Shown here: positions 35,895 to 44,344 of the stretch, in pieces | Layout of the letters: every line of letters starts with the position of its first letter | How positions within the stretch are numbered: the stretch's first letter is position 1 | Assembly: GCF_000938265.1 (NCBI RefSeq) | Contig: NZ_JYFC01000011.1 | Span: forward strand, 1-64,000 | Origin: Agreia bicolorata | GTDB lineage: Bacteria; Actinomycetota; Actinomycetes; Actinomycetales; Microbacteriaceae | Length of the DNA: 64,000 nt | Direction: 5' to 3' | The notes under the pieces: generated by a model | The model's input: only the letters and a program-made list of their open reading frames with translations | Told to the model about the DNA's origin: nothing | The model's database searches: none | Translations under genes and position numbers: made by a program

Positions 35895-37936
35895 AGCACG
35901 GAGGCGTGTCGCTGCGCCTCGACGACCACATAGTTCTCTGCATCGAAGCGTGATAGCCGTCGCTGGAAGGCGTAGGCGAAGTCGGGCCACAGCAGTGTTA
36001 GCCGCCCACTTCGCTCGTCGACGTACCAGCTCTCGCATCCGCCGGTCAGCCACACGGTCGAGGCGGCCTTCGCGTCGATCTCGCGAGTGTATGCATCCTG
36101 CGCCTCGAGCGACACGTCGAGAGCGTCGACGCCGTTCGCGTCGCGGTGATCGAGTGCGGCGAGCACATAGTCGATCTGAGCCTCGATCATGACGACGGCG
36201 CTGTTATGGCCGAGGCTGGCATTCGGCCCGTCGAGCACGAACATGTTGGGGAATCCGTGCACGGTCGTCGACGCATGCGCGCGCATGCCCGAGGCCCATA
36301 CATCGGCGAGACGGATGCCGCCAGCACCGAAGGTGCGTGCGGCGAACGGCGGGCGCGTCGACTCGAATCCGGTGGCGAACACGAGCACGTCGAGCTCGAA
36401 TTCGGCGCCGTCGGCCGATGTTGCGACGCCTCCCGCGACCGATCGCAGGGCCGAGGGTTCGAGTGTCACGGATGGGGAGGCGAGCGCCGGGTAGTAATCG
36501 TTGGAGATGATCACCCGCTTGCATCCGATCTCGTAGTCCGGCGTCGCGGCGGCGCGCAGGCCCGGATCGGCGACCTGCGCCTCGAGGTGCCCGAGCGCGC
36601 GGTCGCGCAGCCGATCGATGTAGCCGGGCACGCGCATCCGCTCGGCGAATGCCGTCTCGGCGCCCCAGAAGAGGTCGTCGCGCATCGCCGCATGCGACGC
36701 CGGATCGGCCGCGAAGCCGGCCTGCTCGTCGCGCGTGTACGGCCGGTCGGGCCGCGGAACGACGTAGGGGGCGCTGCGCTGAAACACGATCACGCTCGAC
36801 GCCGTCTGCGCCAGCTGCGGAATGAGCTGTGCCGCCGACGCCCCGGTGCCGACGACTCCGACGCGCCGGCCCTGCAGCTCGACGGAATCGTCCCACGCCG
36901 AGGAGTGCATCACCGGTCCGGGGAACGTGTCGAGTCCGGGCACCTCGGGCATGCGCGCATCCGACAGGCGCCCCGCGGCGACGATGAGCGTGCGGCACAC
37001 ATAGTCGCCCGAGCCGGTGCGCACCCGCCACCGCCTGTCGTCGGCGAGCCAGCGCATCTCGAGCACCTCGGAGCCGAGTCGCAGATGGCGCTCGAGGCCC
37101 TCGGTGCGCACGGCATCGCGCAGGTAGCCATGAATCTCGCTGCCGCCCGCGAAGAAACCCGACCAGTCGGGCTTGGGCAAAAACGAGAACGAGTACAGGT
37201 GCGAGGGGATGTCGCACGCGACGCCGGGGTACACATTGTCGCGCCAGGTGCCACCCACATCGTTCGCGCGCTCGAGGATCACGAAGGACCCCTCGCCCCG
37301 TCGAGCCAGGCGGATGCCCGCGCCGAGTCCCGCAAAGCCCGCTCCGACGATCACGGTGTCTACCTCGGTCGCGCCGTCGAGCGAGGTGCGCGCGACGGTG
37401 TTCCGGATGCCTGCGGCAGCGACCGCCGATCGGGTCGTGTCGGGCGCGCGGTCGGCCCTCGCCCCGTCGATGAACTCCTCGATGAGGCTCAGAATCCGCG
37501 CCGGTCGGTCGAGCAGCGTGCGACGCTCGTCGCTCGTGGACAGCACGAGAACGCGTGACTCGTCCATGCCATGCGCGCCCGCGTCCGCATCGGCGGGCTC
37601 CGGATCGATGAGCACGATGCGCCCGACGAGCGAGGCGCCGTGGCGCGCTGCTCGGATCGCCTCCGACGAATGACCGCCGATCGCCACGACGGTGGCGCCC
37701 CCGACGGTGTCAGCCAGGGACTCGTTCCAGTCGATGACGCGACGGCCCGCGGCGTCGGGCACCCGAATCGTGAGCACGTCGCGGGTGCGCGCCAGCATCG
37801 GCCGGAGGAAGTCGAAGTCTGCGGCCCCGCCACCTCCCGGTCCGTGCAGCAGCACGACGGTGGAGCGCAACGCGGCCGACGGGCTCGCGCTGGCGCTCGC
37901 CGCACCCGCCGTGCGCGCCTCGTCGTGCAGAGTCAT
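35870..37936 (-). CDS. Baeyer-Villiger-like flavin monooxygenase fused to an alpha/beta-hydrolase-like domain
   Basis: The 688-residue protein has two parts. Residues 1-160 look like a shortened alpha/beta hydrolase, with VVLLHGPGGGG and GHSSE as a possible nucleophile elbow, but too short for a full fold. Residues 190-688 form a flavin monooxygenase: FAD site VIVGAGFAGLGAG near 195, the Baeyer-Villiger fingerprint FPGPVMHSSAWD at 338-349, and the NADPH site VGVVGTGASAAQ near 358. Such enzymes insert oxygen next to ketones; a hydrolase partner could open the resulting ester. The ATG overlaps the fbiC stop (ATGA), so it is made from the same transcript as the F420 gene, although the family uses FAD and NADPH. 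Confidence 0.88.
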   Translation of the reverse strand: MTLHDEARTAGAASASASPSAALRSTVVLLHGPGGGGAADFDFLRPMLARTRDVLTIRVPDAAGRRVIDWNESLADTVGGATVVAIGGHSSEAIRAARHGASLVGRIVLIDPEPADADAGAHGMDESRVLVLSTSDERRTLLDRPARILSLIEEFIDGARADRAPDTTRSAVAAAGIRNTVARTSLDGATEVDTVIVGAGFAGLGAGIRLARRGEGSFVILERANDVGGTWRDNVYPGVACDIPSHLYSFSFLPKPDWSGFFAGGSEIHGYLRDAVRTEGLERHLRLGSEVLEMRWLADDRRWRVRTGSGDYVCRTLIVAAGRLSDARMPEVPGLDTFPGPVMHSSAWDDSVELQGRRVGVVGTGASAAQLIPQLAQTASSVIVFQRSAPYVVPRPDRPYTRDEQAGFAADPASHAAMRDDLFWGAETAFAERMRVPGYIDRLRDRALGHLEAQVADPGLRAAATPDYEIGCKRVIISNDYYPALASPSVTLEPSALRSVAGGVATSADGAEFELDVLVFATGFESTRPPFAARTFGAGGIRLADVWASGMRAHASTTVHGFPNMFVLDGPNASLGHNSAVVMIEAQIDYVLAALDHRDANGVDALDVSLEAQDAYTREIDAKAASTVWLTGGCESWYVDERSGRLTLLWPDFAYAFQRRLSRFDAENYVVVEAQRHASVLQSSISPV

Positions 37937-40371
37937 CGCCGGGCGGGCTCGAGCGAACCGCGGCGCTCGGAGATCGGAAGCTGTAGCCGAGTGGCGGGCG
38001 GCGCATCGGTACGTCTCGCGAAGCGTAGTTGCTCTGGCGTCGGAGAGCCGTAGCTCGTGGTGCGCTGCCGCACGCCCCGCCCGATCTCATTCGCCGTTCG
38101 CTCGAGATCGGCGATGGTGAGCGAGCGATGCGCTTCGGCCCCGGCTTCGGGTCGGGCCGTTCCGTCGAGCAGAAGCCCGCCCAGGTCGTCGGCGCCGCCG
38201 CGCAGCACCGACTGGCTCTCGGCGAGTCCGAGCTTCGTCCATGCCGCCTGCACGTGGTCGATGCGCCCGTGCAGCAGCAGGCGCGCGACGGCGTGCACCG
38301 CGCGGGTCTGGCGCGCATCCGGACCGGGGCCGGCGACGCGCGCGACCGGCGCCGGGGCATCCAGCCGTACGTACGGCATAGGAATGAACTCGGTGAATCC
38401 GCCGGTCTCGTCGTGTAGGCGGGCGAGTCTTCTCAGGTGGGCGAGCTGTTGAGCGGGCGTTTCGACGTGGCCGTAGATCATGGTCGCGGTGGAGCGGAGG
38501 CCCGCGCGATGAGCGGCCGCCATCGACGCGATCCACTCCGACGCTGGCGGGTCTCCGTCCTCGCTGAGAATGCGGCGCACGTCGTCGTCGAGAATGCGCG
38601 CGCCCGTTCCCGGCACGCTGTTGACTCCCGCTTCGCGCAAAGCCTGTAGGTACTCCGGCAGCGACAGACCGAGCCGGCGCGCGCCATCCGAGATCTCGGT
38701 CGGGCGGAAGGCGTGAAGGTGCAGGCCGGGCTGGCGCGACCGGATGGCGCGCACGATGTCGAGATATGCCGTGGCCGGCATGTGGCTCGGAACAGCGCCC
38801 TGGATGCACAGCTCGGTCGCTCCGAGCGACGCGGCCTCATCGGCGAGCTCGCCGATGTGTTCGAGGGTGAGACCGTTCGCCGAATCGACCCCGTAGAGAG
38901 AGGAGTCGATGTTGCGGTTGATCACGAAGGTCACGTCGTCGCCGACGGTGTCGTGGCGGATGTCGTCGGCGAGCGAGGCGAGCGCGTCGAGTTCTGCGCC
39001 GGTCGCCTGGAGAAGGTCGAGGTAGTGGGCATCGCTGAGGGCTGCCGGGGTGGTCGAGGCCGCGAGGAGGGCTGGGGTCGCGGGGGTTCCCTTCGACAGG
39101 CTCAGGGAACGAGGCCACGGGCGGCCGACGACGGGCGCGTCTTCCTCAGCGAGTCCGTTCGGTGCGGCCAGCGCCTCGACGTGCGGCCTTATGCGCGCAT
39201 CGATCCACTCGTCGGGCTCGCGCACGAACTGCGGATGCGCGGTGAGCCGCTCGCGCAGCTCGAATCCGGCGTCTTGCGTGAGTGCCGCGAGGGTGTCGAG
39301 CTCCGGCCACGGACGCTCCGGGTTGACGTGATCGGCGGTGAGCGGGCTTACTCCGCCCCAATCGTCGATGCCGGCGCGCAGCAGCAGGCCCAGCTCGTGC
39401 GCGTCGGTGAGGTTCGGCGGCGCCTGGATCGTGGCATCCGGCCCCATCACGACGCGGGCCACGGCCACGGCCGCGACGTACTCCTGCAGAGCCAGGTCGA
39501 CCTCGTTCTGCATCGCCGTGCGCGGCTTCGCTCGGAAGTTCTGAACGATCGTCTCCTGGATGTGCCCGTGCCGCTCGTGCGAGGCGCGGATCTCGAACAG
39601 CGCCTCGGCGCGTTCCGCATTGTTCTCGCCAATGCCCAGAAGTACACCCGTGGTGAACGGAACCTTCGACCGGCCCGCGTCGTCGAGCACGCGCAAACGC
39701 AGCGCGGGGTCCTTGTCGGGGGATCCGTAGTGCACGCCGCCCTTCTCCGACCAGAGCCGCGTCGCGGTGGTCTCGAGCATCATGCCCATGGATGGGGCGA
39801 CGGGTCGAAGGGCCTGCAGCTCGCTCCACGACATCACACCGGGATTCAGGTGGGGCAGCAGTCCCGTCTCCTCGAGCACGAGAATCGCCATGGCCCTGAT
39901 GTAGTCGGTAGTCGATGAGTAGCCGTGGGCATCCAGCCATTCGCGCGCGACAGGCCAGCGGTTCTCGGGGCGGTCGCCGAGGGTGAACAGCGCCTCCTTG
40001 CAGCCGAGGGCCGCGCCGGCCCGAGCGACCTCGAGAATCTCCTCCGGCGACATATAGATGGGCTTGCCCTTGGTGGCGAGCTTGTTGGGCGTCTCGACGA
40101 AGATGCAGTAGTGGCAGCGGTCCTGACAGAGGTGCGTGACCGGGACGAACACCTTCTTCGAGTAGGTGATGACGCCTGTACGGCCGGACGCGTCGAGACC
40201 CTCGTCGCGCAGCCGCGACGACACGGCGAGCAGCCGCTCGAGCTCATCGCCGCGGGCCGAGAAGAGCAGCTCGGCGTCGGCCTGTGTGACCGCAGCGCCC
40301 CGCTCGACGCGCCCCAGCGCATCCTGAATCTCATGCACCGGTGGAACGGAGAAGTCGTCGATCATCGGCAT
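37933..40371 (-). CDS. fbiC: FbiC-like CofGH fusion, CofH half lacking its radical-SAM cysteines
   Basis: FbiC makes the F420 precursor FO from tyrosine and a flavin-pathway intermediate by two radical-SAM domains. The N-terminal CofG half here (about 1-410) has the intact cluster motif CQDRCHYC (Cys82, Cys86, Cys89) and GVLLGIGE. The CofH half (about 445-812) keeps FVINRNI, ATELCIQG, HAFRPTEI, GLRSTATMIYGHVE and GRGVRQRTTSY. The expected CYTGCRFCAFA-type segment after NRNI is absent, and the sequence jumps to DSSLYGVDSANG (38850-38910). That half therefore cannot bind the cluster in the usual way. A REP-derived peptide (RSLSLSKGT) lies in the linker. ATG 40371 or 40365 are the plausible starts. 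Confidence 0.85.
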   Translation of the reverse strand: MPMIDDFSVPPVHEIQDALGRVERGAAVTQADAELLFSARGDELERLLAVSSRLRDEGLDASGRTGVITYSKKVFVPVTHLCQDRCHYCIFVETPNKLATKGKPIYMSPEEILEVARAGAALGCKEALFTLGDRPENRWPVAREWLDAHGYSSTTDYIRAMAILVLEETGLLPHLNPGVMSWSELQALRPVAPSMGMMLETTATRLWSEKGGVHYGSPDKDPALRLRVLDDAGRSKVPFTTGVLLGIGENNAERAEALFEIRASHERHGHIQETIVQNFRAKPRTAMQNEVDLALQEYVAAVAVARVVMGPDATIQAPPNLTDAHELGLLLRAGIDDWGGVSPLTADHVNPERPWPELDTLAALTQDAGFELRERLTAHPQFVREPDEWIDARIRPHVEALAAPNGLAEEDAPVVGRPWPRSLSLSKGTPATPALLAASTTPAALSDAHYLDLLQATGAELDALASLADDIRHDTVGDDVTFVINRNIDSSLYGVDSANGLTLEHIGELADEAASLGATELCIQGAVPSHMPATAYLDIVRAIRSRQPGLHLHAFRPTEISDGARRLGLSLPEYLQALREAGVNSVPGTGARILDDDVRRILSEDGDPPASEWIASMAAAHRAGLRSTATMIYGHVETPAQQLAHLRRLARLHDETGGFTEFIPMPYVRLDAPAPVARVAGPGPDARQTRAVHAVARLLLHGRIDHVQAAWTKLGLAESQSVLRGGADDLGGLLLDGTARPEAGAEAHRSLTIADLERTANEIGRGVRQRTTSYGSPTPEQLRFARRTDAPPATRLQLPISERRGSLEPARR
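39087..39110. repeat. REP-like palindrome inside fbiC
   Basis: TTCCCTTCGACAGGCTCAGG with the following GAAC is the reverse complement of the element at 18535-18555. It lies in frame within the linker between the CofG and CofH halves and encodes the SLSLSKG peptide seen wherever this repeat enters genes. Confidence 0.8.
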
Positions 40372-40573
40372 CTTTCGTCGCGGGGGAGTGGGGCTGGTAC
40401 TCGACAGAGGACCGTTGAGCCCAAATCCAGGCCCGCGTGCTGATTGCCTTCCACTATACGCGCGGCTCGATTTCGGATGCCCCGGGCGGCCCGTCATGCG
40501 GCGTCACGGAATTTTCGAGGGGCGTCGAGCGCTGGCTACCCTGACACCTCAGCCACACAGCAAAGGACCACCC

Positions 40574-41404
40574 GTGAAACGCTCATCCTCTTTCGTCGCG
40601 CTCATCTCGCTCGCTGCAGCCGCAACCCTTGCCCTGGGCGCCTGCGCGAGCCCGTCGTCGACATCCGACGGAGCGACGAGCGATGGCAAACTGAAGGCGA
40701 ACTCGCTGGCCGCGATCCAGGAGGCCGGAGTTCTCACGGTGGGCACCGAAGGCACCTACAAGCCCTTCAGCTACCACGAAGACGGAACTGGCGAACTCAC
40801 CGGTTACGACGTCGAGATCATCACGGCCGTCGCCGACAAGCTCGGAGTGAAGGCGAAGTTCGAAGAGACCCAGTGGGATGCGATCTTCGCGGGCCTCGAG
40901 GCCGGCCGCTTCGACGTGATCGCCAACCAGGTCTCGATCAACGACGAGCGCACGGCGAAGTACGACTTCTCCAAGCCCTACACGGTGAGCCCCGGCGTCA
41001 TCGTGGTGAAAGACGACAACACCGACATCACGTCGTTCGCCGATCTCGCGGGCAAGACCACGGCGCAGTCGCTTACGAGCAACTGGTACGAACTGGCCCA
41101 GAAGAACGGCGCCAACGTCGAGGCCGTCGAGGGCTGGGCACAGGCAGTCGCGCTGCTCGAGCAGGGTCGCGTCGACGCCACGGTGAACGACAACCTCACG
41201 TTCCTCGACTACGAGAAGCAGAAGGGTGACACCGGGCTCAAGATCGCCGCAGAGACAGACGACCCCTCGCTCAACGCGTTCGTCTTCACCAAGGGCAACA
41301 CCGAACTGCAGCAGGCCGTCGACAAGGCGCTCGATGACCTTCGCGCAGACGGAACGCTCGCGAAGATTTCCGACAAGTACTTCGGAAGCGATGTCACGCA
41401 GTAA
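40574..41404 (+). CDS. amino-acid ABC transporter substrate-binding lipoprotein
   Basis: The 276-residue periplasmic-binding protein (family 3) has a lipoprotein signal ending LGAC (Cys24). Hallmarks are VLTVGTEGTYKPFSYHE, GYDVEIITAVADKLG, FDVIANQVSINDERTAKYDFSKPY and AVALLEQGRVDATVND. It binds a polar amino acid, perhaps cystine or glutamine-like, for the permease and ATPase that follow. GTG 40574 follows an AAAGGA site; the longer upstream frame lacks support. Confidence 0.93.
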   Translation: MKRSSSFVALISLAAAATLALGACASPSSTSDGATSDGKLKANSLAAIQEAGVLTVGTEGTYKPFSYHEDGTGELTGYDVEIITAVADKLGVKAKFEETQWDAIFAGLEAGRFDVIANQVSINDERTAKYDFSKPYTVSPGVIVVKDDNTDITSFADLAGKTTAQSLTSNWYELAQKNGANVEAVEGWAQAVALLEQGRVDATVNDNLTFLDYEKQKGDTGLKIAAETDDPSLNAFVFTKGNTELQQAVDKALDDLRADGTLAKISDKYFGSDVTQ

Positions 41405-41458
41405 GACTGTCGCGAAATAGGCTCGATCGATGACACCTCCGTGCGCGAGGATTGACGA

Positions 41459-42127
41459 ATGACCGAATCGCTGTGGGAACTGCTGCTGCGATCGCTGCTT
41501 CCCATCGTGGGTGGTGCGCTCACCGGCACCATTCCGCTCGCACTGCTTTCGTTCGCACTCGGTCTGGTCATCGCCCTCGGCGTCGCGTTGATGCGGCTGT
41601 CGCGCATCCGGGTCGTGTCTGGCCTCGCCCGCGGGTACATCTCGATCATCAGGGGCACGCCCCTGCTGGTGCAGCTGTTCGTGATCTTCTACGGGCTGCC
41701 GTCGATCGGAATTATCGTCGACCCGTGGCCGAGCGCCATCATCGCCTTCTCGCTCAACGTCGGCGGTTATGCGGCTGAGGTGATTCGGGCCGCCATTCTC
41801 TCTGTGCCGAAGGGGCAGTGGGAGGCCGGCTACACGATCGGCATGTCGCGTGGGCAGACGCTGGTTCGGGTGATTCTGCCGCAGGCCGCGCGGGTCTCCG
41901 TTCCTCCGCTCTCGAACACCTTCATCAGCCTCGTCAAAGACACGTCGCTCGCCTCGCTCATTCTGGTGACCGAGCTGTTCAGGCAGGCGCAGCAGATCGC
42001 GGCGTTCAGCCAGGAGTTCATGGCGCTGTACATCGAGGCCGCCGTCGTCTACTGGGTGATCTGCCTCGTGCTCTCGAGCGCCCAGTCCGTGCTCGAGAAG
42101 AGACTGGACCGCTATGTCGCCCACTGA
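41459..42127 (+). CDS. amino-acid ABC transporter permease
   Basis: The 222-residue permease of the His/Glu/Gln/Arg type has about five membrane helices. It has the family entry YISIIRGTPLLVQLFVIFYGLP and the docking loop EAGYTIGMSRGQTLVRVILPQAAR. It forms a homodimeric channel. It overlaps the ATPase gene by 14 bases. The closest functional types are cystine or diaminopimelate permeases such as TcyB/TcyL, but the sequence does not settle the substrate. Confidence 0.92.
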   Translation: MTESLWELLLRSLLPIVGGALTGTIPLALLSFALGLVIALGVALMRLSRIRVVSGLARGYISIIRGTPLLVQLFVIFYGLPSIGIIVDPWPSAIIAFSLNVGGYAAEVIRAAILSVPKGQWEAGYTIGMSRGQTLVRVILPQAARVSVPPLSNTFISLVKDTSLASLILVTELFRQAQQIAAFSQEFMALYIEAAVVYWVICLVLSSAQSVLEKRLDRYVAH

Positions 42128-42914
42128 TCCCCTCGCCCCTGAACCCGTGGATGCGCCGATCGAGGCGCCCCTACTGACAGCCCGCGGCATCCGCAAGAGC
42201 TTCGGCGATGTCGAGGTGCTGAAGTCGATCGACCTCACCGTGCCTCGCGGAAACGTGGTCGCCCTGATCGGTCCCTCGGGCTCAGGCAAGACCACCGTGC
42301 TGCGATCGCTCAACGGCCTCGAGGTGCCCGAGGCGGGCACCGTCGAGTTCTCGGGCGGCGACGTCGTCGACTTCGCGCAGGCTCCCAGCAAGAGGCAGCT
42401 CGCGTCACTGCGCGATCGCTCCGCCATGGTCTTCCAGCAGTTCAACCTGTTCCCGCACCGTACGGTTCTCGAGAACGTGATCGAGGGCCCAGTGCAGGTG
42501 CAGAAACGGCCGAAGGCCGAGGCGATAGCGGATGCGCGTGCGCTGCTCGAACGCGTCGGTCTCGGCGCGAAGGCCGATGCGTATCCGTTCGAACTCTCCG
42601 GCGGCCAGCAGCAGCGGGTGGGCATCGTGCGCGCCCTGGCCCTCAAGCCTCAGTTGCTGCTCTTCGATGAGCCCACGTCGGCTCTCGATCCCGAGCTTGT
42701 CGGAGACGTTCTCGACGTCATTCGAGAGCTCGCGGCAGAGGGCTGGACGATGGTGCTCGTGACGCACGAGCTCACCTTCGCCTCGCACGTCGCGGACACG
42801 ATCGTGTTCATGGACGGCGGTGTTGTGGTCGAGTCCGGCCCGCCGTCGGAGGTGCTGCAGAATCCCCGCGAGGCGCGCACGAAACAGTTCCTGCACCGCC
42901 TGCTCGACCGGTAG
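42114..42914 (+). CDS. amino-acid ABC transporter ATPase
   Basis: The 266-residue ATPase of the polar amino-acid uptake family has Walker A GPSGSGKTT, Q-loop VFQQFNLFPHRTVLENV, signature LSGGQQQR, Walker B LLLFDEPTSALDPELV and switch THELTFA. It powers the neighbouring permease. The order binding protein, permease, ATPase with a 14-base overlap indicates one operon. Confidence 0.94.
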   Translation: MSPTDPLAPEPVDAPIEAPLLTARGIRKSFGDVEVLKSIDLTVPRGNVVALIGPSGSGKTTVLRSLNGLEVPEAGTVEFSGGDVVDFAQAPSKRQLASLRDRSAMVFQQFNLFPHRTVLENVIEGPVQVQKRPKAEAIADARALLERVGLGAKADAYPFELSGGQQQRVGIVRALALKPQLLLFDEPTSALDPELVGDVLDVIRELAAEGWTMVLVTHELTFASHVADTIVFMDGGVVVESGPPSEVLQNPREARTKQFLHRLLDR

Positions 42915-42925
42915 ACGACGCTGTA

Positions 42926-42957
42926 CTTGCGTTCGAGCGCACTCGAAGTCTTACCGT
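42926..42957 (+). promoter_or_regulatory. MerR-type promoter/operator of the SDR-MerR operon
   Basis: A -35 box TTGCGT (42927-42932) is separated by 19 bases from TACCGT (42952-42957). The spacer holds the inverted repeat TTCGAG-CGCA-CTCGAA (42932-42947). The long spacer with a central dyad is the signature of promoters activated by DNA-twisting MerR regulators. Transcription should start at or next to the ATG at 42965, giving a leaderless messenger. Confidence 0.75.
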
Positions 42958-42964
42958 TTCGAGC

Positions 42965-43852
42965 ATGAGTACATCGACGAAGACATGGATCATCACTGGC
43001 GCCAGCTCAGGTCTGGGCCGCGCCCTAGCCGAGGCCGCTCTCGCGGCCGGTGAGCAGGTGGTCGGCACGGCGCGGCGCATCGACCGATTCGAGCCCCTCG
43101 CAGACGCGCACCCGGAGCGTTTTCTGGCCGTGGCGCACGACGTGCGCGACGTCGACGGCGCGGACGGTATCGTGCACGCGGCGCGGGAGCGTTTCGGGAG
43201 GGTCGACATTCTCGTCAACAATGCCGGTGCGGGGCAGCTCGGAGCCGCCGAAGAGGTTTCTGATGGGCAGTTGAGCGACATGATCGCCCAGCACCTTCTC
43301 GGCCCCGCTGCCTTCGTTCGTTCGGTGCTTCCCGTTATGAGAGAGCAGGAGAGCGGCGCGATCGTGCAGATGAGCAGTCAGGGCGGCCGGCTGTCTTTTG
43401 CCGGCGTAGGCAGCTACTCGGCAGGAAAATTTGCACTCGAGGGGTGGTCTGAAGCTCTCTCCGCCGAGGTCGCCCCCTTCGGAATCAGGGTACTCATCGT
43501 CGAGCCGAGCAGATTTCGCACGGGATTCAACGATGTCGACGTTCTCGTCTCGGCGCCACAGCGAACCGAGTACGACGGAGTGCTCGCGGGCATTCGCCGC
43601 GATCTCTCTGCCGTGTCCGGGCGGCAGGAAGGTGACCCCGCGCGGGGTGCTGCAGTGATTCGGCAGGTGCTCGATCGGCACAATCCTCCGCTCAGGCTCC
43701 CGCTCGGCGACGAGGCTGTCTACAACCTCACGGAGCTGTACCGACGCGAACTGAGGAACGTCGAGGAGCTGGCTGCGTTGTCGCGGTCGGCAGACTTTCC
43801 TGACGCAGAACCGACCAGGCCGCGACCATCCGGCGGTAGCGTGACACCATGA
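42965..43852 (+). CDS. short-chain dehydrogenase/reductase
   Basis: The 295-residue NAD(P)-dependent oxidoreductase has the TGASSGLGRA nucleotide-binding loop, DVRD and NNAGAG motifs, a catalytic serine in QMSSQGG and the YSAGK active site. Length and C-terminus fit the classical SDR group that reduces carbonyl compounds. It is the first gene of a two-gene operon with a MerR regulator and overlaps it by four bases (ATGA). The substrate is unknown; MerR-SDR pairs usually answer to reactive aldehydes or quinones. Confidence 0.93.
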   Translation: MSTSTKTWIITGASSGLGRALAEAALAAGEQVVGTARRIDRFEPLADAHPERFLAVAHDVRDVDGADGIVHAARERFGRVDILVNNAGAGQLGAAEEVSDGQLSDMIAQHLLGPAAFVRSVLPVMREQESGAIVQMSSQGGRLSFAGVGSYSAGKFALEGWSEALSAEVAPFGIRVLIVEPSRFRTGFNDVDVLVSAPQRTEYDGVLAGIRRDLSAVSGRQEGDPARGAAVIRQVLDRHNPPLRLPLGDEAVYNLTELYRRELRNVEELAALSRSADFPDAEPTRPRPSGGSVTP

Positions 43853-44325
43853 CGACAGCCTCCCTGATCGCCCGGCTGCTTGAGGAGCACAGTGCCGTCG
43901 ATCACGCGACGGTCGAAGCGCTGCGTGAGCTGCTCGACGACTCCACGATTGAAGCCGAGATGCCCCTCATTGGCGTTGCCGATGCGGCAGCGCTTGTCGG
44001 TTTGAGTGCCCACACCCTCCGCTATTACGAGAGCGAAGGGCTCGTCCGGCCGCAGCGCGACGGCGCAGGCCATCGTGTGTACGGCGCTGCGGATCTCAGA
44101 CGGCTGGTGTTCCTCACCCGCATGCGCGTATCTGGCATGGTGATGCTCGACCTCAAGCGGTATATCGCGCTTGTGGAACAGGGCGAGCACACCACCTCTG
44201 AGCGGCGCGAGATGATGCTCGACCAGCGGGAGCGTATTCGCCGGCAACTTCGTGAACTCACCCTCGCCCTCGAGACAACCGAGTACAAGATCCAGAGCTA
44301 CAACGGAGCGCCCGCAACTGAGTAG
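43849..44325 (+). CDS. MerR-family transcription regulator
   Basis: The 158-residue regulator has an unusual N-terminal extension of about 35 residues. The MerR winged helix follows (VADAAALVGLSAHTLRYYESEGLVRPQRDGAGHRVYG), then a long coiled-coil dimerisation helix ending ALETTEYKIQSYNG. It lacks the cysteine pairs of metal or redox sensors, so it most likely senses a small organic compound or responds to its partner enzyme's substrate. It should bind the dyad at 42932-42947 and control its own operon. Confidence 0.92.
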   Translation: MTTASLIARLLEEHSAVDHATVEALRELLDDSTIEAEMPLIGVADAAALVGLSAHTLRYYESEGLVRPQRDGAGHRVYGAADLRRLVFLTRMRVSGMVMLDLKRYIALVEQGEHTTSERREMMLDQRERIRRQLRELTLALETTEYKIQSYNGAPATE

Positions 44326-44344
44326 TTTGCGCCCAGACCGGTAG

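Noticed and set aside
40583-42646. 687-codon minus-strand frame across the amino-acid ABC transporter genes
   Set aside because: It spans three well-supported plus-strand genes and has no motif of its own.
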